Assembly (NCBI GenBank): GCA_023150945.1
Contig: JAKLJX010000010.1
Span: 171,696 to 235,695, forward strand
Length of the DNA: 64,000 bases
Direction of reading: 5' to 3'
Source of the DNA: a bacterium
Lineage (GTDB): Bacteria; Zhuqueibacterota; Zhuqueibacteria; Zhuqueibacterales; Zhuqueibacteraceae
Made by a program: the position numbers and the translations under genes. Shown here piece after piece: positions 29,219-39,050 of this stretch (positions are counted from its first letter, which is position 1; each line of letters starts with the position of its first letter). Under the pieces are notes generated by a model. It saw only the letters and a list, made by a program, of their open reading frames with translations, was not told where the DNA came from and made no database searches.

Positions 29219-30163
29219 TCACGCGCCGAGTTGCCGCAGATACTTCATGGCCTTCTTGGCGGAGCTGGAGTTGGCGGCAAAGGTCATCAAAGCATTCAGC
29301 TCCGAGCGCGCCAGCTCGGTCTCGCCGGCTTTCAAATAGGCGATGCCGATCATCAATTGCGCGTCGTTGGCCTTGTTGGTGCCGCCGGTCGCCAGGACTT
29401 TTTGAAACTCGGCAATGGCCTGGTAGTAGTTGCCCTGGGCGAAATAGGCCTCGCCGATCCAGTATTGGCAGTTGTCGGCCAGTTCGGCGCCGCTGCCGCG
29501 CGTGATCAGCTCGCGGAATTTGCGGATGGAGCGGTTGTAGTTGCGTACGTAGTAATCATCCAGCGCGTCCTGGTAATAGGCGCCATATTCCGAATTGTAG
29601 GCGCGGGAGTCGTCGACAATGGTGGCGGGCAGGGACGGCGAAGAGGCATTGCTGGCGATCTGCTGCGTTTGCGAGGTGGTTTCCAGCGCGGTGATCTGAT
29701 AGTTGACGTTCTTCAGCTCGGTGCGCAGGCTGTCAATCGTGCGATCTTTGCCGGAGGAGATCGAAGAAAGCTCTTCCACTTGCGCGCGCATGCTGTTGAA
29801 CAGCTCGGGCGTCAGGAAGCTTTCGGCCGAGCCTCCGCCGCTGCCGCTGTTCGACTCCGGCAGGTCGGTGAACATGCCGCTGGCGGACTCCGAGTCCGGC
29901 GCCTCCATGCTGCTGCTGTCTTCGCTTTCCAGCATGTCCAGCCGGCTGAGCACATCGCTTTGATCCGTCACTTCGCCTTCCGGTCCGAAAGTGTCGTCGC
30001 TCTGTCCGAACTCGCCGGTTTGCTCCATGCTTTCGGCATCGTCACCGAATTCGTCTTCGAAGCCGACATTCTGCATGCGGCCGCTACAAACCACGAACAG
30101 GCCGACGACGACCAGCAGCAGCGAAAAGAGTGAGGTTCCGAAGATCCTTTGTGTCTGCGTCAT
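29219..30163 (-). CDS. Membrane-anchored TPR protein, YbgF/CpoB-like
   Basis: 314 residues. An N-terminal hydrophobic segment (about 9-30) is followed by an acidic, Ser-rich linker (about 35-120), a short coiled coil (about 130-165) and TPR repeats at 195-314 (YNRSIRKFRELITRG; YWIGEAYFAQGNYYQAIAEFQKVL; AQLMIGIAYLKAGETELARSEL). This order resembles CpoB/YbgF of the Tol-Pal cell-envelope system, but no tol/pal gene is adjacent. A cysteine follows the hydrophobic run (VVCSG), though the lipobox is weak. The start is ATG 30163, with GGAG 8 nt upstream. The role is probably periplasmic scaffolding. Confidence 0.7.
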   Translation of the reverse strand: MTQTQRIFGTSLFSLLLVVVGLFVVCSGRMQNVGFEDEFGDDAESMEQTGEFGQSDDTFGPEGEVTDQSDVLSRLDMLESEDSSSMEAPDSESASGMFTDLPESNSGSGGGSAESFLTPELFNSMRAQVEELSSISSGKDRTIDSLRTELKNVNYQITALETTSQTQQIASNASSPSLPATIVDDSRAYNSEYGAYYQDALDDYYVRNYNRSIRKFRELITRGSGAELADNCQYWIGEAYFAQGNYYQAIAEFQKVLATGGTNKANDAQLMIGIAYLKAGETELARSELNALMTFAANSSSAKKAMKYLRQLGA

Positions 30164-30255
30164 GATGTGTACTCCGTGAAACGAGGGTAAGGTCAAAGAT
30201 GCGGTGCCTGTTCATCATCCAAAACGTCCTGTAATGACATCAGTCACGCGATCGT

Positions 30256-31980
30256 CTATTGCTGGGAAACGGGGTTACCGGCCTCCGCCAAAAGTTCCTG
30301 GGCGCTTTTCAAATGCGTCGCGGTGATCTTCTCTCCCCCCAACAAGCTGGCAATGGCATTCACGCGTTCCGGCGCGGCCAGCCGCCGCACGCTGGTTTGC
30401 GTGCGGTCTTTCCGGACTTTCTTTTCCACCAGAAAGTGATGAGAACCTGTACTGGCAATCTGGGGCAAATGCGTGATGCAAAGAATCTGATGCGAAAGTG
30501 CCAGCTTCTGCAGCCGCCGGCCCACGGCCTGCGCCACCCGGCCGGAAACGCCGCTGTCAATTTCGTCGAAGATCAGGATCGGGATGTCATCGCGCTCCGC
30601 CAGGATCGATTTCAGCGCCAGCATGATGCGGGAAATTTCGCCGCCGGAGGCCACTTTGGCAAGCGGCGCGGGCGGCTGGCCGGGGTTGGTCGAAATATCG
30701 AATTCCACCACATCAATGCCGTCACGCGTGGCGCGGACCTGCTGCTGCTCCACCTCCACGAAGCCGTCAGGTTGCGGCTGGTATTCCAGGCGAACGGCAA
30801 ACTTGGCCGCGGGCAAGCCCAGCTCTTTCAAAACTTCAGGAACGGCGCGCTCCAACTCCCGGCCGGCCTGCCTCCTTTTCTCGGAGAGCTGCAGACAAAG
30901 CTCGGCGCAAACGCGCTCGGCGGCTTGCCGGCGCTCGGCCAGCTCAGCCAGCGTAGCGTCGAAATTTTCGAATTCCGCCAGCGCGCGTTCGAGTTTCTCG
31001 AGATGGGCGACCACTTCCGCGAGCGTGCCGCCATATTTGCGTTTGAGGCGCTGCAACTCTGCCAGGCGCTGCCGGGCTTGTTCGAGGCGGGCGGAATCGA
31101 ATTCGATCCGCGCTTGATAGCTTTGCATTTCAACCGCAGTTTCGTGAATGGTCACCTCGGCAGCTCTGAAATCGGCGAGCAGGCGGGCCAGGCCGGCATC
31201 GATCGCAGTCAGATCGGCCAACGCCTCCGCTGCGGCCCGCAGATGCACTTGCACGGCGTGCTCGCTCTCCGCGAGTAGAGTGACGAGGCGGCCGGCAAGC
31301 TCGGCGCGCTGTTCAGCGTGCCCCAACAATCTGATGTCTGCTTCCAGCTTCTCTTCCTCGCCGAGCTGCGGGTTGATCTGTTTGATCTCCTGCAGTTGAA
31401 ACACCTCGATCTCGGCGCGCGCCTTGATCTCCTGCTGCCGGTTCAATAAATCCTGATACTGCCCGCGCAGCGTGCGCGCCTCTTCCCAGGCGCGGGCGAC
31501 CTGCTCGCGCAGCCCGTCCAAGCCGGCGAAGCTGTCCAGGAAGCGCAGGTGCGTTTTGGGCCGCAGCAAGGATTGGTGCTCATGCTGGCCGTGCAAATCC
31601 GCCAGCAAATCCGCCAGTTCCTCGAGAATGGTCGTTGCGACCGGCGTGTCGTTCACGAACACGCGGCTGCGGCCGGTCGGGTGAAATTCGCGGCGCACCA
31701 GAAGCGAATGATCCTCCGCGATGTCAATTTCATGCTGCCGCAGCAGGGCATTGATCTGTGGTTGCGTGCAGTTGACAAAGAGCCCTTCAATCACCGCTTT
31801 GGTCTCGGCTTCGCGTTGGGGATTGAAGGCGGCTTTTTCGCCCAGGAGCGCGGCAATGGCGCCGATCAAAATCGATTTGCCGGCGCCGGTTTCACCGGTG
31901 AAAATGTTCAAACCATCACCCAACTCCAGCTCGAGCCGATCAGCGAGAGCATAGTTGGAGAGTGAGAGTTTATGCAGCAT
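30256..31980 (-). CDS. recN: DNA repair ATPase RecN
   Basis: 574 residues with the SMC-like layout. The N-terminal MLHKLSLSNYALADRLELEL leads into Walker A GETGAGKSIL near 30-39, and then QHEHQSLL. A long coiled coil spans about 150-370, and the C-terminal lobe has the ABC signature ASGGEISRIMLALK and Walker B ILIFDEIDSGVSG, then ITHLPQIAS. RecN helps hold broken DNA ends during double-strand break repair. The start is ATG 31980 with GGAGGG upstream. It is not in an obvious operon. No LexA-type box was recognised. Confidence 0.96.
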   Translation of the reverse strand: MLHKLSLSNYALADRLELELGDGLNIFTGETGAGKSILIGAIAALLGEKAAFNPQREAETKAVIEGLFVNCTQPQINALLRQHEIDIAEDHSLLVRREFHPTGRSRVFVNDTPVATTILEELADLLADLHGQHEHQSLLRPKTHLRFLDSFAGLDGLREQVARAWEEARTLRGQYQDLLNRQQEIKARAEIEVFQLQEIKQINPQLGEEEKLEADIRLLGHAEQRAELAGRLVTLLAESEHAVQVHLRAAAEALADLTAIDAGLARLLADFRAAEVTIHETAVEMQSYQARIEFDSARLEQARQRLAELQRLKRKYGGTLAEVVAHLEKLERALAEFENFDATLAELAERRQAAERVCAELCLQLSEKRRQAGRELERAVPEVLKELGLPAAKFAVRLEYQPQPDGFVEVEQQQVRATRDGIDVVEFDISTNPGQPPAPLAKVASGGEISRIMLALKSILAERDDIPILIFDEIDSGVSGRVAQAVGRRLQKLALSHQILCITHLPQIASTGSHHFLVEKKVRKDRTQTSVRRLAAPERVNAIASLLGGEKITATHLKSAQELLAEAGNPVSQQ

Positions 31981-32396
31981 CCGCTTGACCCTCCGTAAGC
32001 CAAGCGCTACCGGCGAAAGCTCCGCAAAAAGCCGCAGTTGCGCTACTTGCAAAGCTCATGCCTGCCAGCGCTTTGGAATTGTCCAGCCAGCGCTGCACCG
32101 CAACGGGAGCAGCAACGGCAACGGCCGCAGCGCTGATGAGGCTAAGTCTGGCAAAACTGTGAGATGGAAATCGAACTTGGGCAGGAACAGCGCAATAGCA
32201 CGACGGGTGCAAAGGCTTCACGATCCCAAACCAACCTTCGGTGATGGACTGATTGTGCTCTCCTGAGACATGATTTTGCCGGCCACGTACAGAATCGTAA
32301 GCAAGCGCGTGACCCGTAATTCATTCATTCCAGCCCTCTCGCAAGGGGCTTGTGATGTGGCAGGCGTAATGCTCAATGCTTGTCTCGTCTTGCCCC
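31981..32396. other. Intergenic region, no gene recognised
   Basis: About 415 bp between recN and the PorZ-like gene, both on the minus strand. Short frames exist on both strands, without homology I recognise. I see no hairpin with a T tract. Confidence 0.4.
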
Positions 32397-34664
32397 CTAC
32401 CGGCGAATGACGGCAACTTTTCCCACGGCGCTGTTGCCGGTTTCTTCGATATAGGCCATGAAGAAATAGACGCCGCTGGGCACGAGTTGATTGCTGCTGT
32501 CGCGCCCGTCCCAAATCACCTGGGCGCCCGGGATTTGCTCGCGCGAGAAGGTGCGGATCAACTCACCGGAGGCGCTGAAGATTTTGACCGCGCTGTTCTC
32601 GGCGAGATTGCTGATCACGAAACGGCCGCCGGCCTCGCCCAGGCGAAAGGGATTGGGATAGCCGGTGAGAAATTTGAGATCGGCCTTGGGTGCGGTGAAA
32701 GGCGTGCGCAAGCGCGAAATGCCGTTGGTGGTGGCGATCCACACGTCGCCATTGTCCGGATTGAAGGCGAGGTCGGTGATGGATTTGGAAACCAGCCGGC
32801 TGTTCTCGACTGTGATGGCGGTGAGTGTAAAATTGTCATCTCCGGAAAGCACCGAGATGCCGGCATTGGTGCCGATCCACTTGTTGTTGCGCGGATCGAC
32901 TTTGATCACCTGCACGTTGTCGCTGATCAGACCGAAGCGGCTGCCGACGGTGCCGGCAAACCAGTAGTTGAGGCCCAACTCCGTGCCGAGCCAGATGAAG
33001 CCGTCGCGGTCTTGCGCGAGCGCATTCACATCGACGCTGAGCAGGTTGTCGTCTTCATCCAGCTCGCCGGAGAGATCGTCATCGTTCTTGGTGTCAAGCG
33101 TGCCGTTGTAATCGATGACGCTGACGCCAGCGTTGTCCGTGCCCACCCAGATGCGGTCGGCAGTCGTGGTTTTTTCGATTTCGACCGCAACCACAACGCC
33201 GCTTTGGATGCCATCGGAAGTGGAGAAATAACGCCACTCTTCCGCCGGCGTGTGCACCGCAATGACGTTGGAATTGACCGCCGTGTAGTTGCACACCCAC
33301 ACGTTGCCGGCATCATCCTGCTTCATGTCGGGCACGCACACGTAGTTCGGGTCGCTCAACACCGCGCTCGAGAGAATGTTGTTGGTGCGGTCGATTCTCT
33401 GAAATTCGAGATTGCCCCATTCGCCGCGCACGATGGTGATGCCGCCGCCCCAGGTGCCGATCCAGCGCTCGCCGTTTTGCAGCACGATCACCTTGCGGCT
33501 GTCGTTCCAAATCGCCGGATGATCCTTGGCGCTGAACGTATGCCAGCGCTCGCCGTCAAAAACCGTGAAGGCAACGTTCAAATCGGAAAAACCCGAGGTG
33601 CACCACAGGTTGCCTTGTTGATCGAGCGCCAGCGAAGTGATGCTGTTGCTGCCCGGACCATCAGGCTCATGCCATAGCCATTCCTGGTTCGCGCCCGCCG
33701 ACTCGTACAACCCCGCATTGGAAGTCGCCAGCCACGGTTTGCGATCAGGATCAACCACGACACCGGTGACCGAAGCAACGCTGGTGCCGTAGCGCTGCCA
33801 GCTCCCCGGCGTGGTCGAGGTGAAAAGCCCGCTGCTCGTCGCCGCCAGCAACACCTCGCTGCCGCCGGCGTCACGGGTCACGGTGATTTGTTTGACCGAG
33901 GGATCGGCCAGGTCACCGTTCAGGCTGATCCAACGGGTGCCGTCGAATTGCGCAACGCCACTGCTCAGCGCGACGATGATTTGACCCTGCCATTTGGTGA
34001 AGCCGAGCACGACGTTGGAGGGCAGGCCTTCGCTGGTGGTGTAGTTGGTCCAGCTCTCGGGCGCCAGCAGGTTGGGCAGAGTCAAGGACGTCTTGGCAAT
34101 GCCGCGATCGGTGCCGGCCCACAGGTCCTCGCCGTCGAGGAAGATCGTGCGCACCGCGGTGCCGATCTCCAGGCGCTGGCCCAGGTTCTTGTAGGTTTCC
34201 TTCACTTCCTTGCGATCAACGCGATAGAGGCTGACGCCGATGCTGAGCGCAATGTACATGGAATCGCCGCGCGCCACGAACTCGCTGATGCCGAGCGTTT
34301 TGAAGTCATTGATCTGCGCAAAGAAATTGCCGGCGGGATCATAGACATCGATCATACCGGAAGCCTGTCCCAGCCAGACCCGGTCGCGGGCGTCGAAGCC
34401 CAGTGCAGTCAGTTCATTCTGGCTGAGGCCGTCCGTGTTGCGGAAATAGCGATAGGCCTTTTGCTGGCGATCCCAAAACAGCAAGCCGCCGGTGGTGGCC
34501 GCCCAAATGCCGCGGGCATTGCTCTTCGCCGCCTTGAGGTTGCGCATGTTGGTGAAGGATTCCCAGAGATTGTCGGAAAGGTCGATCGCTACGCCGGTTT
34601 GGGCGAAGGCGAAGAGGGGCAGCAAGAGGAAAGCGGCGAGAGTGGACAACAACGCTTTGATCAT
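32397..34664 (-). CDS. PorZ-like two-propeller secreted protein with sorting domain
   Basis: 755 residues. A signal peptide ends FAFAQ. Many two-component-regulator-type propeller blades follow (IWAATTGGLLFWDRQ; VWLGQASGMIDVYD; RIWVGTDNAGVSVID; KWIGTNAGISVL; VWIATTNGISRLR). A C-terminal FlgD-like domain begins TGYPNPFRLGEAGGRF and ends VAVIRR. The opening (WESFTNMRNLKAA...YRYFRNTDGLSQNEL) resembles PorZ, a type IX secretion surface component with two propellers and its own sorting domain. The similarity is by pattern only; many secreted propeller proteins share it. The start is ATG 34664, with a weak AAGG site. Confidence 0.75.
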   Translation of the reverse strand: MIKALLSTLAAFLLLPLFAFAQTGVAIDLSDNLWESFTNMRNLKAAKSNARGIWAATTGGLLFWDRQQKAYRYFRNTDGLSQNELTALGFDARDRVWLGQASGMIDVYDPAGNFFAQINDFKTLGISEFVARGDSMYIALSIGVSLYRVDRKEVKETYKNLGQRLEIGTAVRTIFLDGEDLWAGTDRGIAKTSLTLPNLLAPESWTNYTTSEGLPSNVVLGFTKWQGQIIVALSSGVAQFDGTRWISLNGDLADPSVKQITVTRDAGGSEVLLAATSSGLFTSTTPGSWQRYGTSVASVTGVVVDPDRKPWLATSNAGLYESAGANQEWLWHEPDGPGSNSITSLALDQQGNLWCTSGFSDLNVAFTVFDGERWHTFSAKDHPAIWNDSRKVIVLQNGERWIGTWGGGITIVRGEWGNLEFQRIDRTNNILSSAVLSDPNYVCVPDMKQDDAGNVWVCNYTAVNSNVIAVHTPAEEWRYFSTSDGIQSGVVVAVEIEKTTTADRIWVGTDNAGVSVIDYNGTLDTKNDDDLSGELDEDDNLLSVDVNALAQDRDGFIWLGTELGLNYWFAGTVGSRFGLISDNVQVIKVDPRNNKWIGTNAGISVLSGDDNFTLTAITVENSRLVSKSITDLAFNPDNGDVWIATTNGISRLRTPFTAPKADLKFLTGYPNPFRLGEAGGRFVISNLAENSAVKIFSASGELIRTFSREQIPGAQVIWDGRDSSNQLVPSGVYFFMAYIEETGNSAVGKVAVIRR

Positions 34665-34815
34665 GAGAGATTCAACCTTGGCAATTTTATCCTGCTTGAC
34701 TTTCAGCACGCGCCTTCCGGCGCATTCACAACGGCGGCAACACTTTGCTGGGCGTGGGAATTTTCCGGCGGCCACTTGTGGCCTTAGGTGGAGGCTGCAA
34801 AGTTAAACCGCGGCC

Positions 34816-35289
34816 TCAACGTGAAGTTTCCAGGTTGGCAAGGAGACCGGCCATCTCGATCGCCGCCAGGGCGGCGTCCCAGCCCTTGTTGCCGGCCTTG
34901 GTGCCGGCGCGTTCGATCGCCTGCTCGATGGTATCGGTGGTCAGGATGCCAAAAATCGTGGGAATGCCGCTGGACACACTGATTTCCCCGATGGCCTTGG
35001 CAACGAACCCGGCTATGTGATCGAAATGCGGCGTGGCGCCGCGAATCAGCGCGCCCAGGCAAATGATGGCGTGCGGCCGGGTGGTTTTGGCAAGCTGCGC
35101 CGCCAGCAGCGGAATTTCATACGAGCCGGGCACGCGGTAAACCGCGATGTTTTCCTCCGCCGCGCCGTGGCGCAGCAGGCAATCCCGCGCGCCCTGCAGC
35201 AATTGCTCCGCGATGAAGCTGTTGAAGCGGCTGATGACGATCGCGAACGTTTTGTGCTGCGCGTTGAGTTGTCCTTCGAAAGTTGGCAT
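34816..35289 (-). CDS. ribH: 6,7-dimethyl-8-ribityllumazine synthase
   Basis: 157 residues, full length. Substrate-site motifs are [13 protein letters not shown], the VPGSYEIPL loop and the [15 protein letters not shown] loop with the catalytic-region histidine. It condenses 5-amino-6-ribitylamino-uracil with dihydroxybutanone phosphate, the penultimate riboflavin step; the enzyme forms large capsid-like assemblies in many bacteria. It is the last gene of the rib operon, ~110 bp after ribBA. Confidence 0.97.
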   Translation of the reverse strand: MPTFEGQLNAQHKTFAIVISRFNSFIAEQLLQGARDCLLRHGAAEENIAVYRVPGSYEIPLLAAQLAKTTRPHAIICLGALIRGATPHFDHIAGFVAKAIGEISVSSGIPTIFGILTTDTIEQAIERAGTKAGNKGWDAALAAIEMAGLLANLETSR

Positions 35290-35401
35290 GATGTTTCTCG
35301 GTCAATCCCGATCTGGTTGAGAATCTTTTCGTGGTTTCCGGAAGCCGGCGTGAGAAAAGCACGGCATGACGCGGGCGGACTGCCGGCGGCATGAATTCAC
35401 G

Positions 35402-36658
35402 TTATTTCAAATCCCACTCCGCCAGCGCAATCTCTTCGCGGCCATTCTCGGAAAAGCCGTTGAGGATGAGATGCCCCAGCTTGTCACGCTTGGTTTCGAG
35501 GTATTTGCGATTGATGGCATTGGCGGGGATTTCGATGGGCACGCGCTCGACGATCTCCAAACCATAGCCCTCCAGCCCGACGATCTTCTTGGGATTGTTG
35601 GTGAGCAGGCGAATCTTGCGGATGCCGAGATCATGCAGAATCTGCGCGCCGATGCCGTAATGCCGCAAATCCGCCTTGAAGCCGAGCGCCTCGTTGGCCT
35701 CGACGGTATCGCGGCCCTGATCCTGCAGCGCATAGGCCTTGACTTTGTTGGCCAGGCCGATGCCCCTGCCCTCCTGCCGCATGTAGAGCAGCACGCCCCG
35801 GCCGGCGCGTTCGATTTGAATCAGCGCCTGCGCGAGCTGCTCGCCGCAATCGCAGCGCAGCGAGCCCAGAATATCGCCGGTCAGGCATTGCGAATGCACC
35901 CGCACCAGCGTGGGTTCGCCGCCGGCCACCGTTCCCTTCACCACGGCCACGTGATGATTTTCCTCGATGTCGCTTTCATAAACGTGCAGTAGAAAATTGC
36001 CGTACTTGCTGGGCAGATTGGTGGTGGCGATGCGGCGCACCAGCTTCTCGTAACGGCGGCGGTATTCGATGAGGTCACGAATGGTGATGATTTTGAGATG
36101 GAAGCGTTCCGCCATCTTCAGCAAGATGGGGACGCGCGCCATGCTGCCGTCTTCATCCATGATTTCGCACAGCACGCCGGCGGGATAAAGCCCGGCGAGG
36201 CGCGCGAGATCGACCACGGCTTCGGTATGCCCGGCGCGCGTGAGCACGCCGCCGGGTTGCGCGCGCAGCGGAAAAACATGCCCCGGCCGCGCCAGATCCT
36301 TCGGCCGCGTTTCCGGCGCAATCAACTGGCGGATGGTTTCCGCGCGATCCTGCGCGGAAATGCCGGTGGTGGTGTTGCGTTTGGCATCGACGGAGACGGT
36401 GAAGGAAGTGCCCAGGCTGGCGGTGTTCTCCGCCACCATGGCATGCAGATCAAGCTCATCCAGCCGCTCGTGCGTGAGCGCCACACACACCAGGCCGCGG
36501 CCGTGGGTGACCATGAAGTTGATATGCTCCCGCGTCACTTTTTCGGACGCAACACACAAATCCCCCTCGTTTTCCCGGTCATCATCATCCACCACAATCA
36601 CAATCTTGCCGTCGCGAAAATCGGCCAGGGCCTCTTCGATCTTATTGAATCCACTCAT
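35402..36658 (-). CDS. ribBA: Bifunctional DHBP synthase / GTP cyclohydrolase II
   Basis: 418 residues. The N-terminal RibB domain (1-205) has [11 protein letters not shown] and the [13 protein letters not shown] block. The C-terminal RibA domain (210-418) has the zinc cysteines C-x2-GD-x8-C-x-C ([14 protein letters not shown]) and the RQEGRGIGL loop. It supplies both branches of riboflavin synthesis, from ribulose-5-P and from GTP. The start is ATG 36658; an in-frame TTG lies two codons upstream. Both active sites look intact. Confidence 0.97.
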   Translation of the reverse strand: MSGFNKIEEALADFRDGKIVIVVDDDDRENEGDLCVASEKVTREHINFMVTHGRGLVCVALTHERLDELDLHAMVAENTASLGTSFTVSVDAKRNTTTGISAQDRAETIRQLIAPETRPKDLARPGHVFPLRAQPGGVLTRAGHTEAVVDLARLAGLYPAGVLCEIMDEDGSMARVPILLKMAERFHLKIITIRDLIEYRRRYEKLVRRIATTNLPSKYGNFLLHVYESDIEENHHVAVVKGTVAGGEPTLVRVHSQCLTGDILGSLRCDCGEQLAQALIQIERAGRGVLLYMRQEGRGIGLANKVKAYALQDQGRDTVEANEALGFKADLRHYGIGAQILHDLGIRKIRLLTNNPKKIVGLEGYGLEIVERVPIEIPANAINRKYLETKRDKLGHLILNGFSENGREEIALAEWDLK

Positions 36659-36757
36659 GATCAAGTCGAATCTTCAGGAATGATTTTTTGCAAGCATCTG
36701 TTGGTTGTTGCCGGCATGAAGTGCAAACGTTCGCAAACCGTGTGACGGCGTGCGCTC

Positions 36758-37423
36758 TCACCCGCCGGAGGAATCTTGTTGCGGCGTAATATAGCCCCAG
36801 GCTCGCAATTTGTCAATAAGCGGCATGGCATCAGGCGCGGAAGTCAGGAGCTTCTCGAGATGTTTTGCGAGCAAATCGGTTTCAACATTCAGCCAATCGC
36901 CGGGCTGGCGCTGGCCCAACGTGGTCCAGGTCAGCGTGTGGGGAATCAAGGCAAGGGTGATCGTACGCGCATGCACGCGCGCCACGGTCAAGCTCACGCC
37001 GTCGAGCGCAATTGCGCCCAGCGGCACGACGTAGCGGGTCAACTCCGGCGGCAATTCCACCTGCAGGAGCTTGCCGGCTGCCTGCGACTCCCACCCCGTC
37101 ACGCGAGCGACGCCATCCACGTGGCCCTGCACGAAATGGCCGCCCAGGCGGTCGGTCGGCCGCAGCGCGCGCTCGAGATTGACCCGGCTGCCCATTTGCA
37201 ATTGCCCGAGATTGGTTTTGCGCAGCGTTTCGTCCACGGCCTGCACCTCGAAGGCCTCCTGAGTGTGGCGAATCACGGTCAGACAAACGCCATTCACACA
37301 GATGCTGTCATCGATCTTGAGGTCGCTGAGCACCTTGTGCGCCGCGATCGTGAACTGCCGCGCCGCGCTGATCGCGCGCACGGCTTTGATTTGACCAATC
37401 TCTTCGACTAATCCGGTAAACAC
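36758..37423 (-). CDS. ribE: Riboflavin synthase, alpha subunit
   Basis: 221 residues with the two homologous lumazine-binding barrels: VFTGLVEEIG...VNGVCLTV...NLERALRPTDRLGGHFVQGHVDG, then LGAIALDGVSLTV. It dismutates two ribityllumazines into riboflavin. The start is GTG 37423, placed by the family N-terminus and GAGGAG 10 nt upstream; a longer frame to 37543 would overlap ribD. The C-terminal ~15 residues (after KHLEKLL) extend slightly past the usual end. Confidence 0.96.
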   Translation of the reverse strand: MFTGLVEEIGQIKAVRAISAARQFTIAAHKVLSDLKIDDSICVNGVCLTVIRHTQEAFEVQAVDETLRKTNLGQLQMGSRVNLERALRPTDRLGGHFVQGHVDGVARVTGWESQAAGKLLQVELPPELTRYVVPLGAIALDGVSLTVARVHARTITLALIPHTLTWTTLGQRQPGDWLNVETDLLAKHLEKLLTSAPDAMPLIDKLRAWGYITPQQDSSGG

Positions 37424-37479
37424 AGGTCGCGTTCTCCTCGAAGCATTCGTCCTTCGCGGGCTGGCCGTCGCCCGGGGCC

Positions 37480-38601
37480 TCAATCGGCGCGGGGATAAGT
37501 GATCTGCCCCGTCACCAGTGCGTTGTCGCCGATGATTCTCCACTCCGGTTGGTCGAGCGTGATCGAATGCGTGATGCTGGCAATGGGCAAATCCCGGAAG
37601 GCAACGATGCCTTCGCCCAAGATTTTGGGGGCGATGAAGCAGGCCAGCCGGTCGGCATGCTTTTCAGCGAGCAGCGTGCTGAACACCCGGCGGCCGCCTT
37701 CGACCAGCACCGAGGCAATGCCTTCCTGGCCGATGCGCTCCAGCACGCGCGTCATCTGCAGGCTGCCGGAATGCGAGGGCTGCACCTGCCACACCCGGGC
37801 GCCGCGCTGTTGAAGCTGCTTCTGCTTTTCGTATTCCTTGCACTCGCTGGAGATGATGATAATGGTCTTGTCCACGAAATTATCGTTGAGCACTTTGGCC
37901 TGCAGCGGCACGCGCAAATGGCTGTCGAGCACGAGACGGCGCGGCTGCGGACCGTCTTCATGGCGCACGGTGAGCTGCGGGTCATCGGTCAGCACCGTGC
38001 CGATGCCGACCAGCACCGCATCGTTTTGCCAGCGCCAGCGGTGCACCAGCACGCGCGCGCGCTCGTTGCTGATCCAGCGCGAATGGCCCTTGGAATCGGC
38101 GATCTTGCCGTCGATGCTTTGCGCGATTTTCAACGTGAGGAAAGGCAGACGGGTGGTGATGTATTTGAAGTAGGATTCGTTGAGGCGGCGGCAGATATCT
38201 TCCAGCAAGCCGGTTTCCACGATCAGGCCGCGCTCGCGCAGAATCTTGATGCCCCGGCCATTGACCAGCGGATTGGGATCGACGCTGCCGATGATCAACT
38301 TGCGAATGCCGGATTCGATCACGCGATCGACGCACGGCGGCGTTTTGCCGTAGTGGCTGCAGGGCTCGAGCGTGCAATACAAAGTGGCGCCCTGCGCCAG
38401 ATGCCCGGCTTCGCGTAATGCTTCAACTTCGGCGTGATCCCCGCCGAATTTGCGATGATAGCCCGTGCCGACAATCTCTCCCTCACGCACCACCACCGCG
38501 CCCACCATGGGATTGGGGCTGACGAATCCGCGGCCCCGCGCCGCGAGATCAATGGCAGTCTTGAGAAATTCCTTGTCCGAGTTTGAGAAGCGATGTTCCA
38601 A
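37480..38601 (-). CDS. ribD: Bifunctional riboflavin deaminase/reductase RibD
   Basis: 373 residues. The N-terminal deaminase has the zinc site HAE (H56, E58) and PCSHYGKTPPC (C81, C90). The C-terminal reductase domain has KIAQSIDGKIA and VLVEGGRRVFSTLL. It performs steps two and three of the GTP branch. The start is TTG 38601 with AAGGA 8 nt upstream, downstream of a near-consensus promoter at 38628-38656. It is the first gene of the operon ribD-ribE-ribBA-ribH. No FMN riboswitch fits in the ~20-nt leader. Confidence 0.96.
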   Translation of the reverse strand: MEHRFSNSDKEFLKTAIDLAARGRGFVSPNPMVGAVVVREGEIVGTGYHRKFGGDHAEVEALREAGHLAQGATLYCTLEPCSHYGKTPPCVDRVIESGIRKLIIGSVDPNPLVNGRGIKILRERGLIVETGLLEDICRRLNESYFKYITTRLPFLTLKIAQSIDGKIADSKGHSRWISNERARVLVHRWRWQNDAVLVGIGTVLTDDPQLTVRHEDGPQPRRLVLDSHLRVPLQAKVLNDNFVDKTIIIISSECKEYEKQKQLQQRGARVWQVQPSHSGSLQMTRVLERIGQEGIASVLVEGGRRVFSTLLAEKHADRLACFIAPKILGEGIVAFRDLPIASITHSITLDQPEWRIIGDNALVTGQITYPRAD

Positions 38602-38627
38602 CGCTAAATCCTTGTTAATTCCCGCGC

Positions 38628-38656
38628 AATATAACCTCCATCTGCCAAGCTGTCAA
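38628..38656 (-). promoter_or_regulatory. Sigma-70-type promoter of the rib operon
   Basis: On the minus strand TTGACA (38656-38651), a 17-bp spacer and TATATT (38633-38628). The predicted start lies about 20 nt before the ribD TTG codon. The -10 is embedded in AGGTTATATTG, a context shared with the nrdJ promoter. Confidence 0.75.
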
Positions 38657-38753
38657 GCGCTTTTTCCGGCAGATTCCCGCGCATCACGGCCTCACTGAGT
38701 AACTATTAGTAGGGTGAACGAAAAACCCAAATACAACATATCGAAACTTTTGC

Positions 38754-38782
38754 TTGACTTCTTGCGAGCCAGAGGTTATATT
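38754..38782 (+). promoter_or_regulatory. Sigma-70-type promoter upstream of nrdJ
   Basis: TTGACT (38754-38759), a 17-bp spacer and TATATT (38777-38782). It is divergent from the rib promoter and lies ~590 bp before nrdJ, giving a very long leader. Confidence 0.7.
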
Positions 38783-38789
38783 GGCGGCG

Positions 38790-39050
38790 TTTTGTGCCGG
38801 GCAGTCTGTCGAATCCAGCAAGCAGATCAAGCAATAAATCGATTTGCACTCTGATTCTGACGGCACAAAATGCAGTGCAGTCACACCCCCCTCACGGCGC
38901 GCCACACCTCATCGGAAGCATGATGGAACTGGGGCATTAGCAATTATTGGCATCCGTCCCTCAGGTTGAAATCTGAACGACTTGTGCCAGGGAGGCAACG
39001 GAAAATTCTCAGCCCGAAAGCCATTTGAGAAATTCGGGCCGTGATTTTTT
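38790..39050 (+). ncRNA. Structured nrdJ leader or independent small RNA
   Basis: The predicted transcript starts near 38789. Its first bases TTTTGTGCCG (38790-38799) pair with CGGCACAAAA (38861-38870), closing an ~80-nt domain with inner helices (AGATCA with TGATTCT). A terminator-like hairpin at 39012-39050 then ends this segment, 320 nt before the nrdJ start. This could be a cis-acting attenuator or riboswitch, or a separate small RNA. It does not match the cobalamin riboswitch core I know. The call is inferred from pairing only. Confidence 0.45.
39012..39050 (+). terminator. Terminator-like hairpin in the nrdJ leader
   Basis: GCCCGAA (39012-39018) pairs with TTCGGGC (39033-39039). CGTGA and six T (39045-39050) follow. 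If functional it would end transcription before nrdJ unless read-through is regulated. Confidence 0.6.

Noticed and set aside
32376..33677. A 433-codon plus-strand frame
   Set aside because: It is antisense to the PorZ-like gene, whose domains and sorting tail are clear.
38602..38660. FMN riboswitch before ribD
   Set aside because: The predicted leader is only ~20 nt and no RFN-element core sequence is visible.
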